A stretch of 64,000 nt of DNA from JAFEDN01 sp963712715. Its GTDB lineage: Bacteria; Pseudomonadota; Gammaproteobacteria; Coxiellales; Coxiellaceae. The DNA lies in contig CAVQJI010000054.1 in the NCBI GenBank assembly GCA_963712715.1, positions 62,001 through 126,000 on the forward strand, written 5' to 3'. The first letter of the stretch is position 1. Each line of letters starts with the position of its first letter. Positions 18,324-28,827 of the stretch are shown here, piece by piece. The position numbers were made by a program, and so were the translations under genes. The notes under the pieces were generated by a model that made no database searches, was not told where the DNA came from, and worked only from the letters and a program-made list of their open reading frames with translations.

Positions 18324-20303
18324 TCAACCGATTTCATCACAACTCGCCAATTCGGGATCCACGGACTTCTCTGGAAGAACATCTTCTCTGCGGGGAGCCG
18401 TATCGGTTGGAGCAACTTTTGTTTCCAGGGTGGGTTGACTGTTAGGGCTTGAGCCAGATTCCACGGGGACACTTTGCGCCGGATTAACCACTGATGCAGT
18501 GGCCGGTGAAGCAGCGGGATCTCCCGAGCCATGACCGGCAGCCGACAGCTTTTCCATTTCCCGCAATAACGGATCGGGTTCAAACGCACGTAAGAGAAAT
18601 CCCATTTGTGATGGCTTGCGGTTAAAAGGCTGCATGTGTAATTGGGTAATGGGATAGTCTCCCGGTACGCGGACATAACACATCAGGTTATTGAGTTGCA
18701 AAATTTCAGAGGCCGACACGACCGGCTTTTGGACTTCAATTTTCTGAATGGAAACACCGTCACGAATGGTATTGGCTCCATACGAAATCCCTTCGCGGAC
18801 TTCTTCAATGACCGTTTCGCCCAGATTTTTTGACGACCACAGGGCAATCTCGGGATCCGGTGCACGAAACATAAATCGCGTGCTTAACGAGGATGAAATT
18901 TCCCGCCCGCCTTCAAAACCATAAGTTTTGGCCAATTGCGCCGCACTTTGCACCCCAATCACAAAACAGCCGCCAAATTTACGGGCTTCGGCCAATCCGC
19001 TGGTCAAATAGGGCAATTGTTGCAGACTTCCCAGTTCATCCAAAATCACCCAGATCCGGCGCTTGGGATCCATTGGCAAACTCAGCAGTGCATTCACCGC
19101 AATATCCAGCCAGGCCGAGATCAGCGGTTTAAGGGACTCGTGGCGATCACCCGTGGAACTGATAAACAACCATTCCGCAGCGCCCTCATGGTGGATCCAT
19201 TGCCGAATGGAAAAGGGATCGTTTTCATCGCGGATATAACACAGTGATTTTAAATACGTCGCCAACACGGATTTAATCGAAATCGCGGTTTTTTCAGTTT
19301 TTTCGGACATGAGGCTTTCTGCTTCCGTACCCTTCAATAATTCCTGTAACTGTCCGACATTGGAAGTCAGTAACGTTTTCAATAACGGCAAAATTTTGGC
19401 ACGGGGGTCCCGGTGCAGGCGAGACGTGGCGGCGGCAAAAATGGTGCGGGCGGCGTTGACCCAGAAAGGGTCTTGCGCCGTGGCCGCCATCGGAATTAAG
19501 GCCGCTGCCAGATTCTCATAATCGGTTTTATCCCGGCATTCCCCCCAGATGCTCCAGTCTGCTCCACGTTGATCCAGGGGATTCAGTAACTTGTCCTGAT
19601 CCGGCTGGTAAAACTGACTGACCAGGCTACAACTTTTATCGTAGACGATGGCGCGCTCACCCCGTTCACGAATATGATCCAGTAATTCTTTAATTACCGT
19701 GGATTTTCCGGTGCCGGTGGTGCCGTGTATCAGGATATGTTGTAATTCAGCGTCTTTAGGCAGTGGCAGGCGTTCCCGGCCAAAGACCAGATGAGAAGCG
19801 CCACTCTTCCCGGCCGCAATTTTTTGCGTGACCACCGCAGCGTCACACAATCGATCCCCTTTGAGGGGTTTATTAGCGGTATAGGCTTCACCCCGTCTTT
19901 TCAGCCAAATTAACACGCCCATCACGGATAATATCCAAACGATCAACCCCACCCATAAACTATGGTGAGCAGCGACCTCCAATAGCGCGACACTCTTTTG
20001 AACAAATGGCGCTGACAAAATTTGCCCAACCGTCGCGGTCATGGTTTCTTCGCTGGGAAAGACAAACTTTTGTTTGGAATGGCTGTTAAAAAAGAACCCA
20101 TGAAATTCAGCTAACAGCCATTGCCAACCCATCCATCGATCCTCCCGGCGGGTGGTCAGAAAAAACCAGTTGACCGCCACTAAAGGCACTATCGGTAACA
20201 GCCAGAAAGCGACTTTTTGCAACACCTGTCCCATCATGCGCAAATTATGCAAAATGACCTGACCGCCGCGGGTCATTTGCTTGATGCGTCCTTTTTTAAT
20301 CAT
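18324..20303 (-). CDS. traD: TraD, type IV coupling protein
   Basis: A 659-residue inner-membrane ATPase that brings the relaxosome to the secretion channel. Two N-terminal membrane segments are visible (near residues 30-50 and 115-135). Walker A is GTTGTGKST near residue 200 and Walker B is VILDELGSL near residue 417; the AEARKFGG motif follows. The last ~90 residues are Pro/Ser/Glu-rich, as in F TraD, where this tail contacts TraM. A GAGG site precedes the ATG. It is one of the few large tra genes with no frame lesion. It lies between traG and traI, with one plus-strand gene inserted on the traG side. Confidence 0.93.
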   Translation of the reverse strand: MIKKGRIKQMTRGGQVILHNLRMMGQVLQKVAFWLLPIVPLVAVNWFFLTTRREDRWMGWQWLLAEFHGFFFNSHSKQKFVFPSEETMTATVGQILSAPFVQKSVALLEVAAHHSLWVGLIVWILSVMGVLIWLKRRGEAYTANKPLKGDRLCDAAVVTQKIAAGKSGASHLVFGRERLPLPKDAELQHILIHGTTGTGKSTVIKELLDHIRERGERAIVYDKSCSLVSQFYQPDQDKLLNPLDQRGADWSIWGECRDKTDYENLAAALIPMAATAQDPFWVNAARTIFAAATSRLHRDPRAKILPLLKTLLTSNVGQLQELLKGTEAESLMSEKTEKTAISIKSVLATYLKSLCYIRDENDPFSIRQWIHHEGAAEWLFISSTGDRHESLKPLISAWLDIAVNALLSLPMDPKRRIWVILDELGSLQQLPYLTSGLAEARKFGGCFVIGVQSAAQLAKTYGFEGGREISSSLSTRFMFRAPDPEIALWSSKNLGETVIEEVREGISYGANTIRDGVSIQKIEVQKPVVSASEILQLNNLMCYVRVPGDYPITQLHMQPFNRKPSQMGFLLRAFEPDPLLREMEKLSAAGHGSGDPAASPATASVVNPAQSVPVESGSSPNSQPTLETKVAPTDTAPRREDVLPEKSVDPELASCDEIG

Positions 20304-20431
20304 ACTTAAACCTCGTCAATAACCTGTTGAAAAAACTTGACAATGTCATCCTTTTTGATAGCATTAAATAATAAAAAAAGCGCCTTAAATAGGCCATAAT
20401 GGATAGGAACATTCCTTTCAGGGAGGGCAAA

Positions 20432-21175
20432 ATGACTCAAAGCAATACCCACATCCATCAGTTGGAAACGGTTTTTTTTAAATTGATGGATACCGATCAT
20501 ATTTTTATTCCACAAAACAAAAAATGCTGGCTGATTGCCCTGACCATCGGTCTGGTGATTTTTGGTTTGTTGTGTTACACCGCTCATCATGGATTAAGTC
20601 CTTTTGACATATTCGCTTACGCCTTATTCAGCCTCGTGACAGGAGACTGGATACTCACCTTAAGCCAATTTTTCCTATGGTTGGTATTTGTATACCGCTG
20701 CAAGAAAATGAAGTCCTTTATCCATATCCACGCTCCTCTCGTTATCAAAGCCTTGAAAAAAACACGGCGATGGTTAATCCAATTATCTGCCTCCACTGTT
20801 TTGCTCCCATTCGGTTTTTTCGTTTTATTAGCACAACGTCGCTATGAAGACGGTACGCTACCCATCATCGACTTCGGTGACTTTTTTTTATGCCTGATGT
20901 TTAGCTTTTTTTTAGCATTCGCCTTCTTTCTTCTGATCACCGCTTTTGTAGGATTCGTTTTACGCATTACTCTTTTCCCAAAACGTCCTCAAAAGTATTC
21001 GTCGAATTCATCCTATTTTTTAGGAGATAATCACCCATTGACTCACGGCACAATTTTTGAAGAAGAGGAATACGATCTGGCTGCTCAACTTCGAGAAAAT
21101 TGGAATCATGACCCTATGAATCCCGGTAGTGCAGAATATCAATCTACTTATCGACATTGGAATCATGATGATTAG
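20432..21175 (+). CDS. multi-pass membrane protein of unknown function
   Basis: A 247-residue protein. The start at 20432 follows an AGGGAGGG ribosome site. Four hydrophobic segments are clear: residues ~33-52 (WLIALTIGLVIFGLLCYTA), ~75-92, ~120-137 and ~150-178. The C-terminal 55 residues are hydrophilic and acidic with HWNHDD at the end. It runs against the tra operon between traD and traG, overlapping the last 32 bases of traG. In F this region holds surface/entry exclusion genes (traS, traT); a TraS-like role is possible from position only, with no sequence evidence. Confidence 0.65.
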   Translation: MTQSNTHIHQLETVFFKLMDTDHIFIPQNKKCWLIALTIGLVIFGLLCYTAHHGLSPFDIFAYALFSLVTGDWILTLSQFFLWLVFVYRCKKMKSFIHIHAPLVIKALKKTRRWLIQLSASTVLLPFGFFVLLAQRRYEDGTLPIIDFGDFFLCLMFSFFLAFAFFLLITAFVGFVLRITLFPKRPQKYSSNSSYFLGDNHPLTHGTIFEEEEYDLAAQLRENWNHDPMNPGSAEYQSTYRHWNHDD

Positions 21176-23907
21176 CCTTTTTTGAATCCAGCCGTTGAAG
21201 CCGTTCTTGATTGATACTCACTTCCCGGATGGTTTCATTCTGTCTTGACTCCAATTGCTTTTGACCACCCTCGACATCTGCCGTTTTTTCAGCAATTATT
21301 TTCTGTGCATCCAGTGCAAATTTATTATCCACCCTGTGTTCCCGATCCAGCCCTTCTTGATCGGCCTGTGCTTTGATTTCCAATTTTTGAGTATTGTCCA
21401 ATTGAGTTGGCTTTTTAAACGATTCTTTTTCGAGTATCTGCATATTTTCACGAGAGATTTCACCTATTTTTTCAGGAGATGCATTTTCCTGCTCGTGGAA
21501 TTGATGAAAGTATTCCTCTACCTTTTTATGCATAAACTGTTCTGCTTGCGCCTTACCCTGTTCAGGGTGATTGACCATCATTTTTTCGATAGAGCGTAGG
21601 TCTTGACCGCTTTTTTGCATTTCATTCATAAATTCTTGTGTTGCATTAGCGTTGATGCTGGCAGATTGTTCTTCAGAAATACTGGCAATTTTCCGATAGG
21701 TTTCAGCTTGTTGAAATTGCGCTGAGGCTTGTTGTTGCTCTTGGTGAGTACGATCCAATGATGTCGAAATACTGTCTAAAATTCGCTTACCTTCTTCTGT
21801 GTTGGCACGATAATGACCTTCGGCCACTGCCCGTAAGGCCGTATCCATATTTTCGGCATAACCCGTGTTATGCGCAGTACTTTCTGATTGGGAAAACGAT
21901 TGTTGATCCGATTGTCGATGATCCCATGACCATTGAACCCCCGCATTGCCACCAATAGATACTGACCCTTCTAGCGGCCCATCCGCTCCTTTTACACCCA
22001 CCCCTAATTGCCCTTTTAAACCCGCATTCATCGTTCGATTCTTTGAAGCAGACTCAGATTCGTTGCGTCCTTCACCGGTTTGAACCACCTGTTGCTGGAG
22101 ATCATTTAATGCATGTAGATCACTGACACTATTGCTGGTCACAAAGGAGGATCCACTGGCTTCTGATAAAGCCTGATGACGGCTGAGTTCATACACACCG
22201 CGTTCTGCTGCTGAAATGGCTTCGTTATAGGCTTTTTGATGGCTCAGTGCCGCCGAATAAGATTTATCCGCCTGTTCACTCGCGCTGCTGCGAATCGCTT
22301 CAGACCAGTTAATTTGCGTAGCCAAACTGGAAACGGCTGGCTGATTATTCATCACGACGGAACCGTCGGCGGTCATGGTGATCGTGGAGCCTCCCGGCAT
22401 TTGATCCGTTACTGATCCCGAAGCCGTTCGCGCCGTGTCGTCAAAATGATTGGCCGAAGTATTGTAAGCATTATGGGTGCTAAAACTGGTGCTGGCTAAA
22501 TTGAAGCTACCGACGGCGGCTTCTCCGGCGCTGGCCGTGGCGCTGGATTGCACCGAGCCACCGACATATTGACCTAAATGCGACAAGGCATGGTGCAGCC
22601 CTGTCACTAAGCTCGTGGCAATTAGCGGCACGCTCAGCGAAATATAACCCGCTAAACCGGCCATATCCGAGTTGACCTGCGCCAAGCCCGATTGCGCCAC
22701 CAGAGTTAAACCCTGCAATCCTTCGCCTAAATTAATCGCTCCCAAACTACGATGCTGGGCATAAAAATTCACATACAAATTGATGATGGCATAGAGACGG
22801 GGCCCAGAGTTGCAACCAAAGCAATGAGTACGCATATTGCCGAAGCACCGTCAGGCCGAATGGAAACAGGATTAACAGGAAAATAAACACAAAAGAACCG
22901 TATAAAATCCCCTCAAAGATATTTTTTAATAACGGCAGCCAGTAAGCCGCCATATCGCCCATCGTGCGATTGGATATCCGGTTTTGTTGTTGGGCTTTAT
23001 TAAAGGCATAACCCTCCAGGGCCGCCGGCGCGTTGGTTTGAGCACTCCAATTGAGTAAACCGCTTTGAATGGCGTTCGCCATCATATTTTGCTGCATCAA
23101 ATCCGACGCATTTTCGGATAAATCCGTTAGGAAGCTGTAACTGAGCGGCAGGTATTTTAGTAATTGAGTTTTGGCTTCAGTCTCTTCAGGAAATAACCGT
23201 GCGGCATAGCGACCTTCGGCCTGAGTAATGGCGGTCTGCCAATCCTGATTCAAAGAAGCCACACCATCCCGGCAAGTGACCACCGTCTGGTTATATAAAA
23301 ACGCCCGTGCGGGAGAAGCGTGTTCCGTCACAAACTGCCAGATGTGGGGTGCGGTAAATAATTCCTGCGAAGAATATTTATGTAATAGCAAATCATAAAA
23401 CACACATTGATGAATAAAGCCCTGTAAATTTTTCTCAAAATCCGGATCCGTGACCTGAAAAGTACTGGCCGCCGTCACCAGATTAGACGCCATCACCATA
23501 CCGGTTTGTCCATAACGCAAATCATCCGGCAGCGAGAAATTTTGCTCCATCAATTGAGTTAATCCGTCCCCGATAGCGGTGGTGATATTGGCTAACCAGG
23601 CTAAACCCAAAGGGACATTATCCACCGCATAAACCTTACCCTGTTGCACGCGATCAATGATATTGACCGTGGCCTTCGGTAAAAACAGCACATAAAACGC
23701 CATAAAATAGAGCGCAATCCAACCGACACCGACCATCAAGTCACGCTTAAACATTAATTTGCCAATGGCCCAGGTACCCGCCAGCAGAATGCTGAGATGA
23801 ATCAGCGTCCTGAATGTGGAATCTCCCATCGCGGCGGCGATGGCGTTAAATAGCTCCCGTAAAATATCACCGTTGCCGTAGGTGATGACTGCAATTTCCT
23901 GTGCCAT
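21144..23907 (-). pseudogene. traG: TraG, mating-pair stabilisation protein, one frameshift
   Basis: Two frames, 22747-23907 and 21144-22835, join into one protein of about 920 residues, the usual length for F-type TraG. The N-terminal half has several membrane segments (ILLAGTWAIGKLMF, WIALYFMAFYVLFL and one before the break). The C-terminal half is a long Ser/Gln/Ala-rich periplasmic domain that in F acts in mating-pair stabilisation and entry exclusion. The break is at about 22803: removing one T restores LWAPLYAIINLYVNFYAQ across the joint. The stop overlaps the end of the opposite-strand gene at 21175. Confidence 0.9.
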
Positions 23908-23941
23908 TTTATCTTCTCCTGTGCATTTTCATCAGTTTTGA

Positions 23942-25355
23942 TTAATGCCTTAACCGATCCGCCCATTGCAGGGTATTCGACATTTGTGACGATAATTCGC
24001 CCGCGAGCATTTGTTCGATGGTTTGGGTTTGATTGATCAGTTGCGCCGCCAAACTGATTTGTGAAGTCGCGTTGCGTTGTGCTGAAAGGACACCCGCACG
24101 CGCCTGGTTGATCCCCTGTTCAAACGGTTCCATGATGGACTCAGGATATTGCAGACTACTGACACTGGTGTGCACCACGGATAAGTTTTCATCGAGATAT
24201 TGAAATAAAATATCAGTGGCGATCACATCAGCAAAGCTGACAATATCCAGCACTTTTTTATCGCCGACAAAGGCGCTTTCCACGTTCAGCATTTTATAGA
24301 GCGGTATCCGCGTGGTTTGCAATAAACCCATTTCGGCTGGCGTCAACGCCGTATCGGTCAAGATTTTATTGGTCATGTCCTGCAGTAACTGAGACACCTG
24401 CTTCTGCAATCCGGAATCCGGCGAAATATTTAACGTTTTTACGGTTGGATTTAAACAGCCTTCGGCATTGGTCGAATCACAGACATAGACTTTAGCAGTC
24501 CCGCCGTGCAATAAAGCTTTCAATAATTGATTATCGGAGCTTAAAGATGCCAGGACTTTAAACTGGTGGCTGGCGTCATCACTGGAACCTCCCTGTAAAA
24601 TGAGCGTACCGGATAACGACATGAGTAATTCTGCCAACTCCGGATCACTGCTCAAAAACGAATTTTTCTGTAACGCTTTCCAGGCAATATTACCGCTCGT
24701 CAGTAACATACTTTGATAATTGGGATCGTTTTGCGCCCGATTGAGCATTTGGGTCATACCGCCGCCGGTACTGCATTCCTGACGCGCCGCTGCCCAATCC
24801 GTAAATAATCCTTTGCTGTTACCGATATCCTCGCAGACCTGTTGCTGGGCTGCATGGGTTTTCGGCCAAACCGTACCGACTAATCCGGCGGCGGTTTCAC
24901 AGGAATTGATATTGGCGTTATTGATGGTGTTCGCTATCGTGTTGATATATTTCATCACATTGGCGATTTCCGGTGTGACACTTTCCAGGGCTAAATTGAA
25001 GGCATAACCCATCGAATTATTGATAATGTTATTCATCAAATTGACGAGTTGCTGGGAATCAATAAACGAAAATCCCCCGGTAAATAAATCGATGCCGCCG
25101 CAACCCGAACGAAAACTCGGCAACTGCACCTGCGCAATTTGCACATCACGAACACTGTCTCTCGCAAATAAACTGCCGCCACTGTAATATCCCGGCTTCC
25201 TGACCGGAATAGGCATTGGGAGCCGTGGTATTGTCGGAAAATCCCAGATCATTAAAGAAGTTATTCAAATCGGAATTCACACTGGCGAAAGCAGTGACCG
25301 TGATGAAAGAAAACAACGAGAAAATTAAATATTTTTTTATAAATAGGTATTTCAT
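23942..25355 (-). pseudogene. traH: TraH, conjugative relaxosome/pilus assembly protein, one frameshift
   Basis: Frame 25146-25355 encodes a signal peptide (IFSLFSFITVTAFA) and the mature start with LNNFFNDLGFSDN. Frame 23942-25252 continues with YYSGGSLFARDSV, a Cys-containing RSGCGGIDLFTGGFSF block and a long helical periplasmic domain, about 470 residues in all. This matches F-type TraH, which helps pilus extension and mating-pair stabilisation in the periplasm/outer membrane. One extra G near 25200 (in a GGG run) explains the break. Its ATG overlaps the original stop of traF as ATGA. Confidence 0.9.
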
Positions 25356-26168
25356 GGATTTTTCTCCGGTGATTCTGCTTGTTGGGCTATCGTGAGCAAT
25401 CTTTGTCGCAATTCTTCTTCACTGAGCAATCCATAACTGACTGGTACGATTCGACGGGTTTGTAGGATCAGCAGTAAATAATGCCGGTTCTACAGTCACT
25501 TTAAGCCGAACTGCCTGACCTTGATCCGAGTGGGAATTGGGAAACTCCGGTAACGAAATCCCATCCGTCGAGATGGGAATCACATTTAAACCGTAACGCG
25601 ATGAAAAGTCCTTTAAAATAGGTGCAAATCGCTGACAATAGGGACAGGTGCTACGATAAAAAAAGAATAAACCATTATGCCGGGCAAATTGGTGGATAGC
25701 CGAATTTTCCTGCTGACGAGCCTGATCCAGGTCAATTTGTTTAGCGAGATTATTCGTCGGATGTTGCAGAGAAAAATCCAACTCGGGATAGTTGAGCAGC
25801 ACACTTTTCCAAACATCCGCAAAACGCTGTGCGCGTTCTCCGAGTTGATTTTGCAAGGCAATATACTGACGGATATGGTCTTCCGTCGGATTTAAAATCG
25901 CCTGATCCAGGGTTTGCTGGACTTGATGGTGCAAAGCGTCCATCGTGGCAATGGGATCACTGGTCACCGTCGAATCGGGAGAGACGGTTTGATCTTCTTC
26001 AGGATCCTGATACCAATGCCAACCCACCGCCCGTTCTTCCCAGAAATTATCGGCTTTCGCCGAAGAGGGTAGACACCACACCATCACGAACCAGATCAAT
26101 ACAACGGCACATTTCCAACTGAAACTGATGATCAAATAGCGCAGCCAGTTTTTTTTGATTTTTTTCAT
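25352..26168 (-). pseudogene. traF: TraF, periplasmic thioredoxin-like assembly protein, 3' frameshift
   Basis: The open frame 25419-26168 has an N-terminal membrane/signal segment, a helical middle, and a thioredoxin-like domain with CPYCQRFAPIL near residue 175. F-type TraF is a periplasmic pilus-assembly protein with a thioredoxin fold; a C-x-x-C as here implies thiol activity. After TADPTN the frame goes astray. Removing one C near 25459 restores RRIVPVSYGLLSEEELRQRL and a tail that stops at 25352, overlapping traH by ATGA. About 271 residues when repaired. Whether the truncated form works is unknown. Confidence 0.88.
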
Positions 26169-26644
26169 CCGTCAAAACAGAATAGCTCATGACGCCTCAC
26201 TTCCGCTAAAAGCCGTTGGGCGACGACGGCATTGTCGCCTCGATCAGCCACGATTCGCAAAGCCGCTTCCAGACCGATGTCTCCGCTGACCACATCCGTG
26301 GTGTCAGGATGCCAACAGCTTTGATTCGGCAAACACGGCTTCAATACGGTTGGATGAACAACAACTACTGTCGGCACTTGACTAATGTGGTATTGCCGAA
26401 ATAATCGCGGATCCAGCACCACACCGCTTTGATGCTCGCTCGATAAAGCGGCGACCGCCTGTTGGGTTTTTGTGAAGGAATCGTCGACTAATCCCTGAAT
26501 CACCAGCGGTGCATCAATCTTTTTTGCCTGTACCGCCCATTGTTGCAGACTTTCTTTCGGCATCGAGAATGAAATGAAGATATAAACAGAATCATGGACT
26601 ATCGGTGTGGATGAGCGGATGGCCTGTTCTTTATCCGCAGACAT
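26165..26644 (-). CDS. trbC: TrbC, F-type pilin assembly protein (5' end uncertain)
   Basis: A 159-residue frame with the TrbC core: VYIFISFSMPKESLQQW, then VIQGLVDDSF and a QVPTVVV segment. TrbC is a periplasmic thioredoxin-like protein needed for F-pilus assembly. The expected signal peptide is absent from this frame. A strong AGGAGG site, inside the end of traU, precedes an ATG at 26731 that opens a 15-codon frame. The gene probably began there and has been disturbed in 26645-26731. The stop overlaps the traF start as ATGA. Confidence 0.8.
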   Translation of the reverse strand: MSADKEQAIRSSTPIVHDSVYIFISFSMPKESLQQWAVQAKKIDAPLVIQGLVDDSFTKTQQAVAALSSEHQSGVVLDPRLFRQYHISQVPTVVVVHPTVLKPCLPNQSCWHPDTTDVVSGDIGLEAALRIVADRGDNAVVAQRLLAEVRRHELFCFDG

Positions 26645-26736
26645 GAGCCATACCTGTTATCTAATCAACACCATAACGTACGGTCACACCGAGACTACAC
26701 CGCCAGGCGGTAATGTAAATAAAAATTCCATAGTCT

Positions 26737-27750
26737 TTACCTCCTGATGTGTTGATGAATTATTCTGTCAAAACAGCAATTGCGCTTGCGAAAAATTAAA
26801 TAACCGTAATTTTCAGTACTGATCGGTGGTTCCAACATCGATCCCCATAACATCGTGGTGCGTCCAAACGGCTGACAGCCGCCCGGCGTTACCGTCGGAA
26901 TGGGATTAATCATTTGATAACGGTAGCGGGATTTGGGAAATGTCGTGGTCGTATGCGCACTGCATAAATCCCCAATACTGCTATCCGCCATCAACCCTAA
27001 TCGATGCAATTTGTAAATCAGCCGCTCACTCAATAAGACTGTGCCTTGTACACCGCCGATGTATTCGCCGACAGAACCCGTTAGCGGGTACATCGGGCCC
27101 TGGGCGCCGGCGCACCAGAATAATTCGTCATTGGGCAACCACGCAGCAGCCGAGAGCGCATCCACACTGCAGGCGGCCTGCATCGGCAGGTTGTTAAACA
27201 GCAGCGATTCAGGAAACAAAATCAACGCCAACGTTTCATCCTCCCAGGTCGGATCCCATTCACTGAGATAAGTGAGCATGGGCGCACCTGAATCCGCACA
27301 ACGGGGAGATTGCACACCTAACATCTGCATGATCGGAAAATGATAGGCATGGACATAAAAAAATCCGGTATTTTGGTTGGGATCGTCCACCGCCACAGCG
27401 CCATCATTCGGTAATTCCATCAAGGGAATGCCGCCTAAATTGACTAAACAATAGGGTGAGCGCGTCACATCAATCAGCTCCATCGGTTCCCAATAACCAA
27501 CCGAAATCCCCACTTCGGGAAACGGAAAACTCCCACACGTGCAAATCGTATTAGGCGGGTTGGTGGTATCGGGATTAACGCCCGTCATCACCGGTGTCGA
27601 GCCGATGGTGATCGGCAATAAACAATCCCAGCAAATATCCGTGACCGGATTGATGAGCCGACCGGTACAAGGGGTAATGCCGGCGACAGCAGCCGAAATC
27701 CACCCGCTGATTCCGGTGAGCAGCAAAAGCGTTTTTAACCATCGTTTCAT
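26737..27750 (-). CDS. traU: TraU, conjugative transfer protein
   Basis: A 337-residue protein of normal length for F-type TraU. A signal peptide (LKTLLLLTGISGWISAAVA) is followed by a cysteine-rich periplasmic protein: CTGRLINPVTDICWDCLLP, CTCGSFPFPEVGISVGYWEP and the terminal LIFRKRNCCF. TraU is needed for DNA transfer more than for pilus formation. The ATG overlaps the traW stop as ATGA. It has no lesion. Confidence 0.94.
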   Translation of the reverse strand: MKRWLKTLLLLTGISGWISAAVAGITPCTGRLINPVTDICWDCLLPITIGSTPVMTGVNPDTTNPPNTICTCGSFPFPEVGISVGYWEPMELIDVTRSPYCLVNLGGIPLMELPNDGAVAVDDPNQNTGFFYVHAYHFPIMQMLGVQSPRCADSGAPMLTYLSEWDPTWEDETLALILFPESLLFNNLPMQAACSVDALSAAAWLPNDELFWCAGAQGPMYPLTGSVGEYIGGVQGTVLLSERLIYKLHRLGLMADSSIGDLCSAHTTTTFPKSRYRYQMINPIPTVTPGGCQPFGRTTMLWGSMLEPPISTENYGYLIFRKRNCCFDRIIHQHIRR

Positions 27751-28408
27751 GGTTTCACCTCGCTGATTTCCAATTGTTTCCCGACCTGCTCGACGACGGC
27801 GGGAATTTGCGTGATCTGTAATTTTTGAGTCAGCCGCCCGCCCTGATCAAAATACACGTGTTTTTGAGGAAAATGGGATTGAACCTGACTCATGGAGCCA
27901 TTAACCAAAATCAATAAAACCCGGCCTTTCAGGGTTTGATTCTGTTTCTGCGCCCAGGTCACCTGTTCCGGATCATCGCCATTAAAAAAAATCAAAGCAT
28001 TTTTTAAGCTGTTTTTTTCCAAAGGATTGAATCGGTCACCGACCTTGAATACAATAGACGCCGTTGGCAGATCGCACATCAGAGGGAATAACGATGGACG
28101 GATCCCAAAACCACCGTCGAGCCTGGATTGTGGGACGCAATCCCTCGACCGGAGACGGGCGATCCGCTGCAACCCTAACCGATTCCTGTTGCTGAATCTG
28201 CCAACCCTGAAAACTGCCATCTTCCTAATTTTTCCTGTATTTTTTGCTGCGCCATCGTGACAAAATCAGTCTCCGCAATCGGATAAGTCACGCCCACGAC
28301 ACCTAAATCCTGGGCGAAAATCGATATCGATAAGCAGCACAGTCCTAAAAAACCTCCCAACACCAACAGGAGTAAAATTTTTCGATGACGGGGGTTATTG
28401 AGATTCAT
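27747..28408 (-). pseudogene. traW: TraW, pilus assembly protein, two frameshifts
   Basis: The gene starts in frame 28175-28408 with a signal peptide and DLGVVGVTYPIAETDF, typical of mature TraW. A third frame in the middle reads IQQQESVRVAADRPSPVEGL and RRWFWDPSIVIPSDV, and the frame 27747-28220 finishes with VFKVGDRFNPLEKNSLKN and a thioredoxin-like end. One added T near 28205 and one near 28053 account for both breaks. Repaired length is about 219 residues. TraW is a periplasmic pilus assembly factor. It is coupled to traU by ATGA. Confidence 0.87.
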
Positions 28409-28827
28409 TCGATTTCTCCACGAATGAGGTTGAAGGAGAACGTGACAACGATAATCGCGACGCCACTTCTGCGGTTAAATCGTTGCCGCCGGCAATCACC
28501 GCTTCTTTAGGCACTAAAATCACATGTTTTTCCTGCGCGATGGCTTTGAGTACAGTCTCCAGTTGTTGACTGAACGCACGCACTTCGAATACGTTTCTCA
28601 GTCAAAGAAGCCGATCCCGACGCTTCGGATTTCACGAACCGATACATCAAGCCAGTCATGTCCACCGTCGCTAGGGATGGACTCGGCAGAATACTCGACT
28701 CAGCACGATAGTGATCGTCGTCCCCATCAAAGCGCTTAACATCATGAGTGCAGCAATGAGGGCGACATTCGGTCGCGGCGCATAATAACCGTTATTTTTA
28801 TGATCTCTGATGATAATTATTATTCAT
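28395..28827 (-). pseudogene. trbI: TrbI, F-type inner-membrane transfer protein, several frameshifts
   Basis: The ATG at 28827 overlaps the traC stop as ATGA and has an AAGGAAA site. The first frame ends after nine codons. A second frame encodes the membrane segment (LIAALMMLSALMGTTITIVL), a third reads VDMTGLMYRFVKSEAS, and the last (28395-28583) reads FSQQLETVLKAIAQEKHVIL and EAVIAGGNDLTAEVASRL. That order is the layout of F-type TrbI: one N-terminal membrane helix and a periplasmic domain, about 143 residues. At least three indels are needed, so the gene is dead as read. Confidence 0.75.
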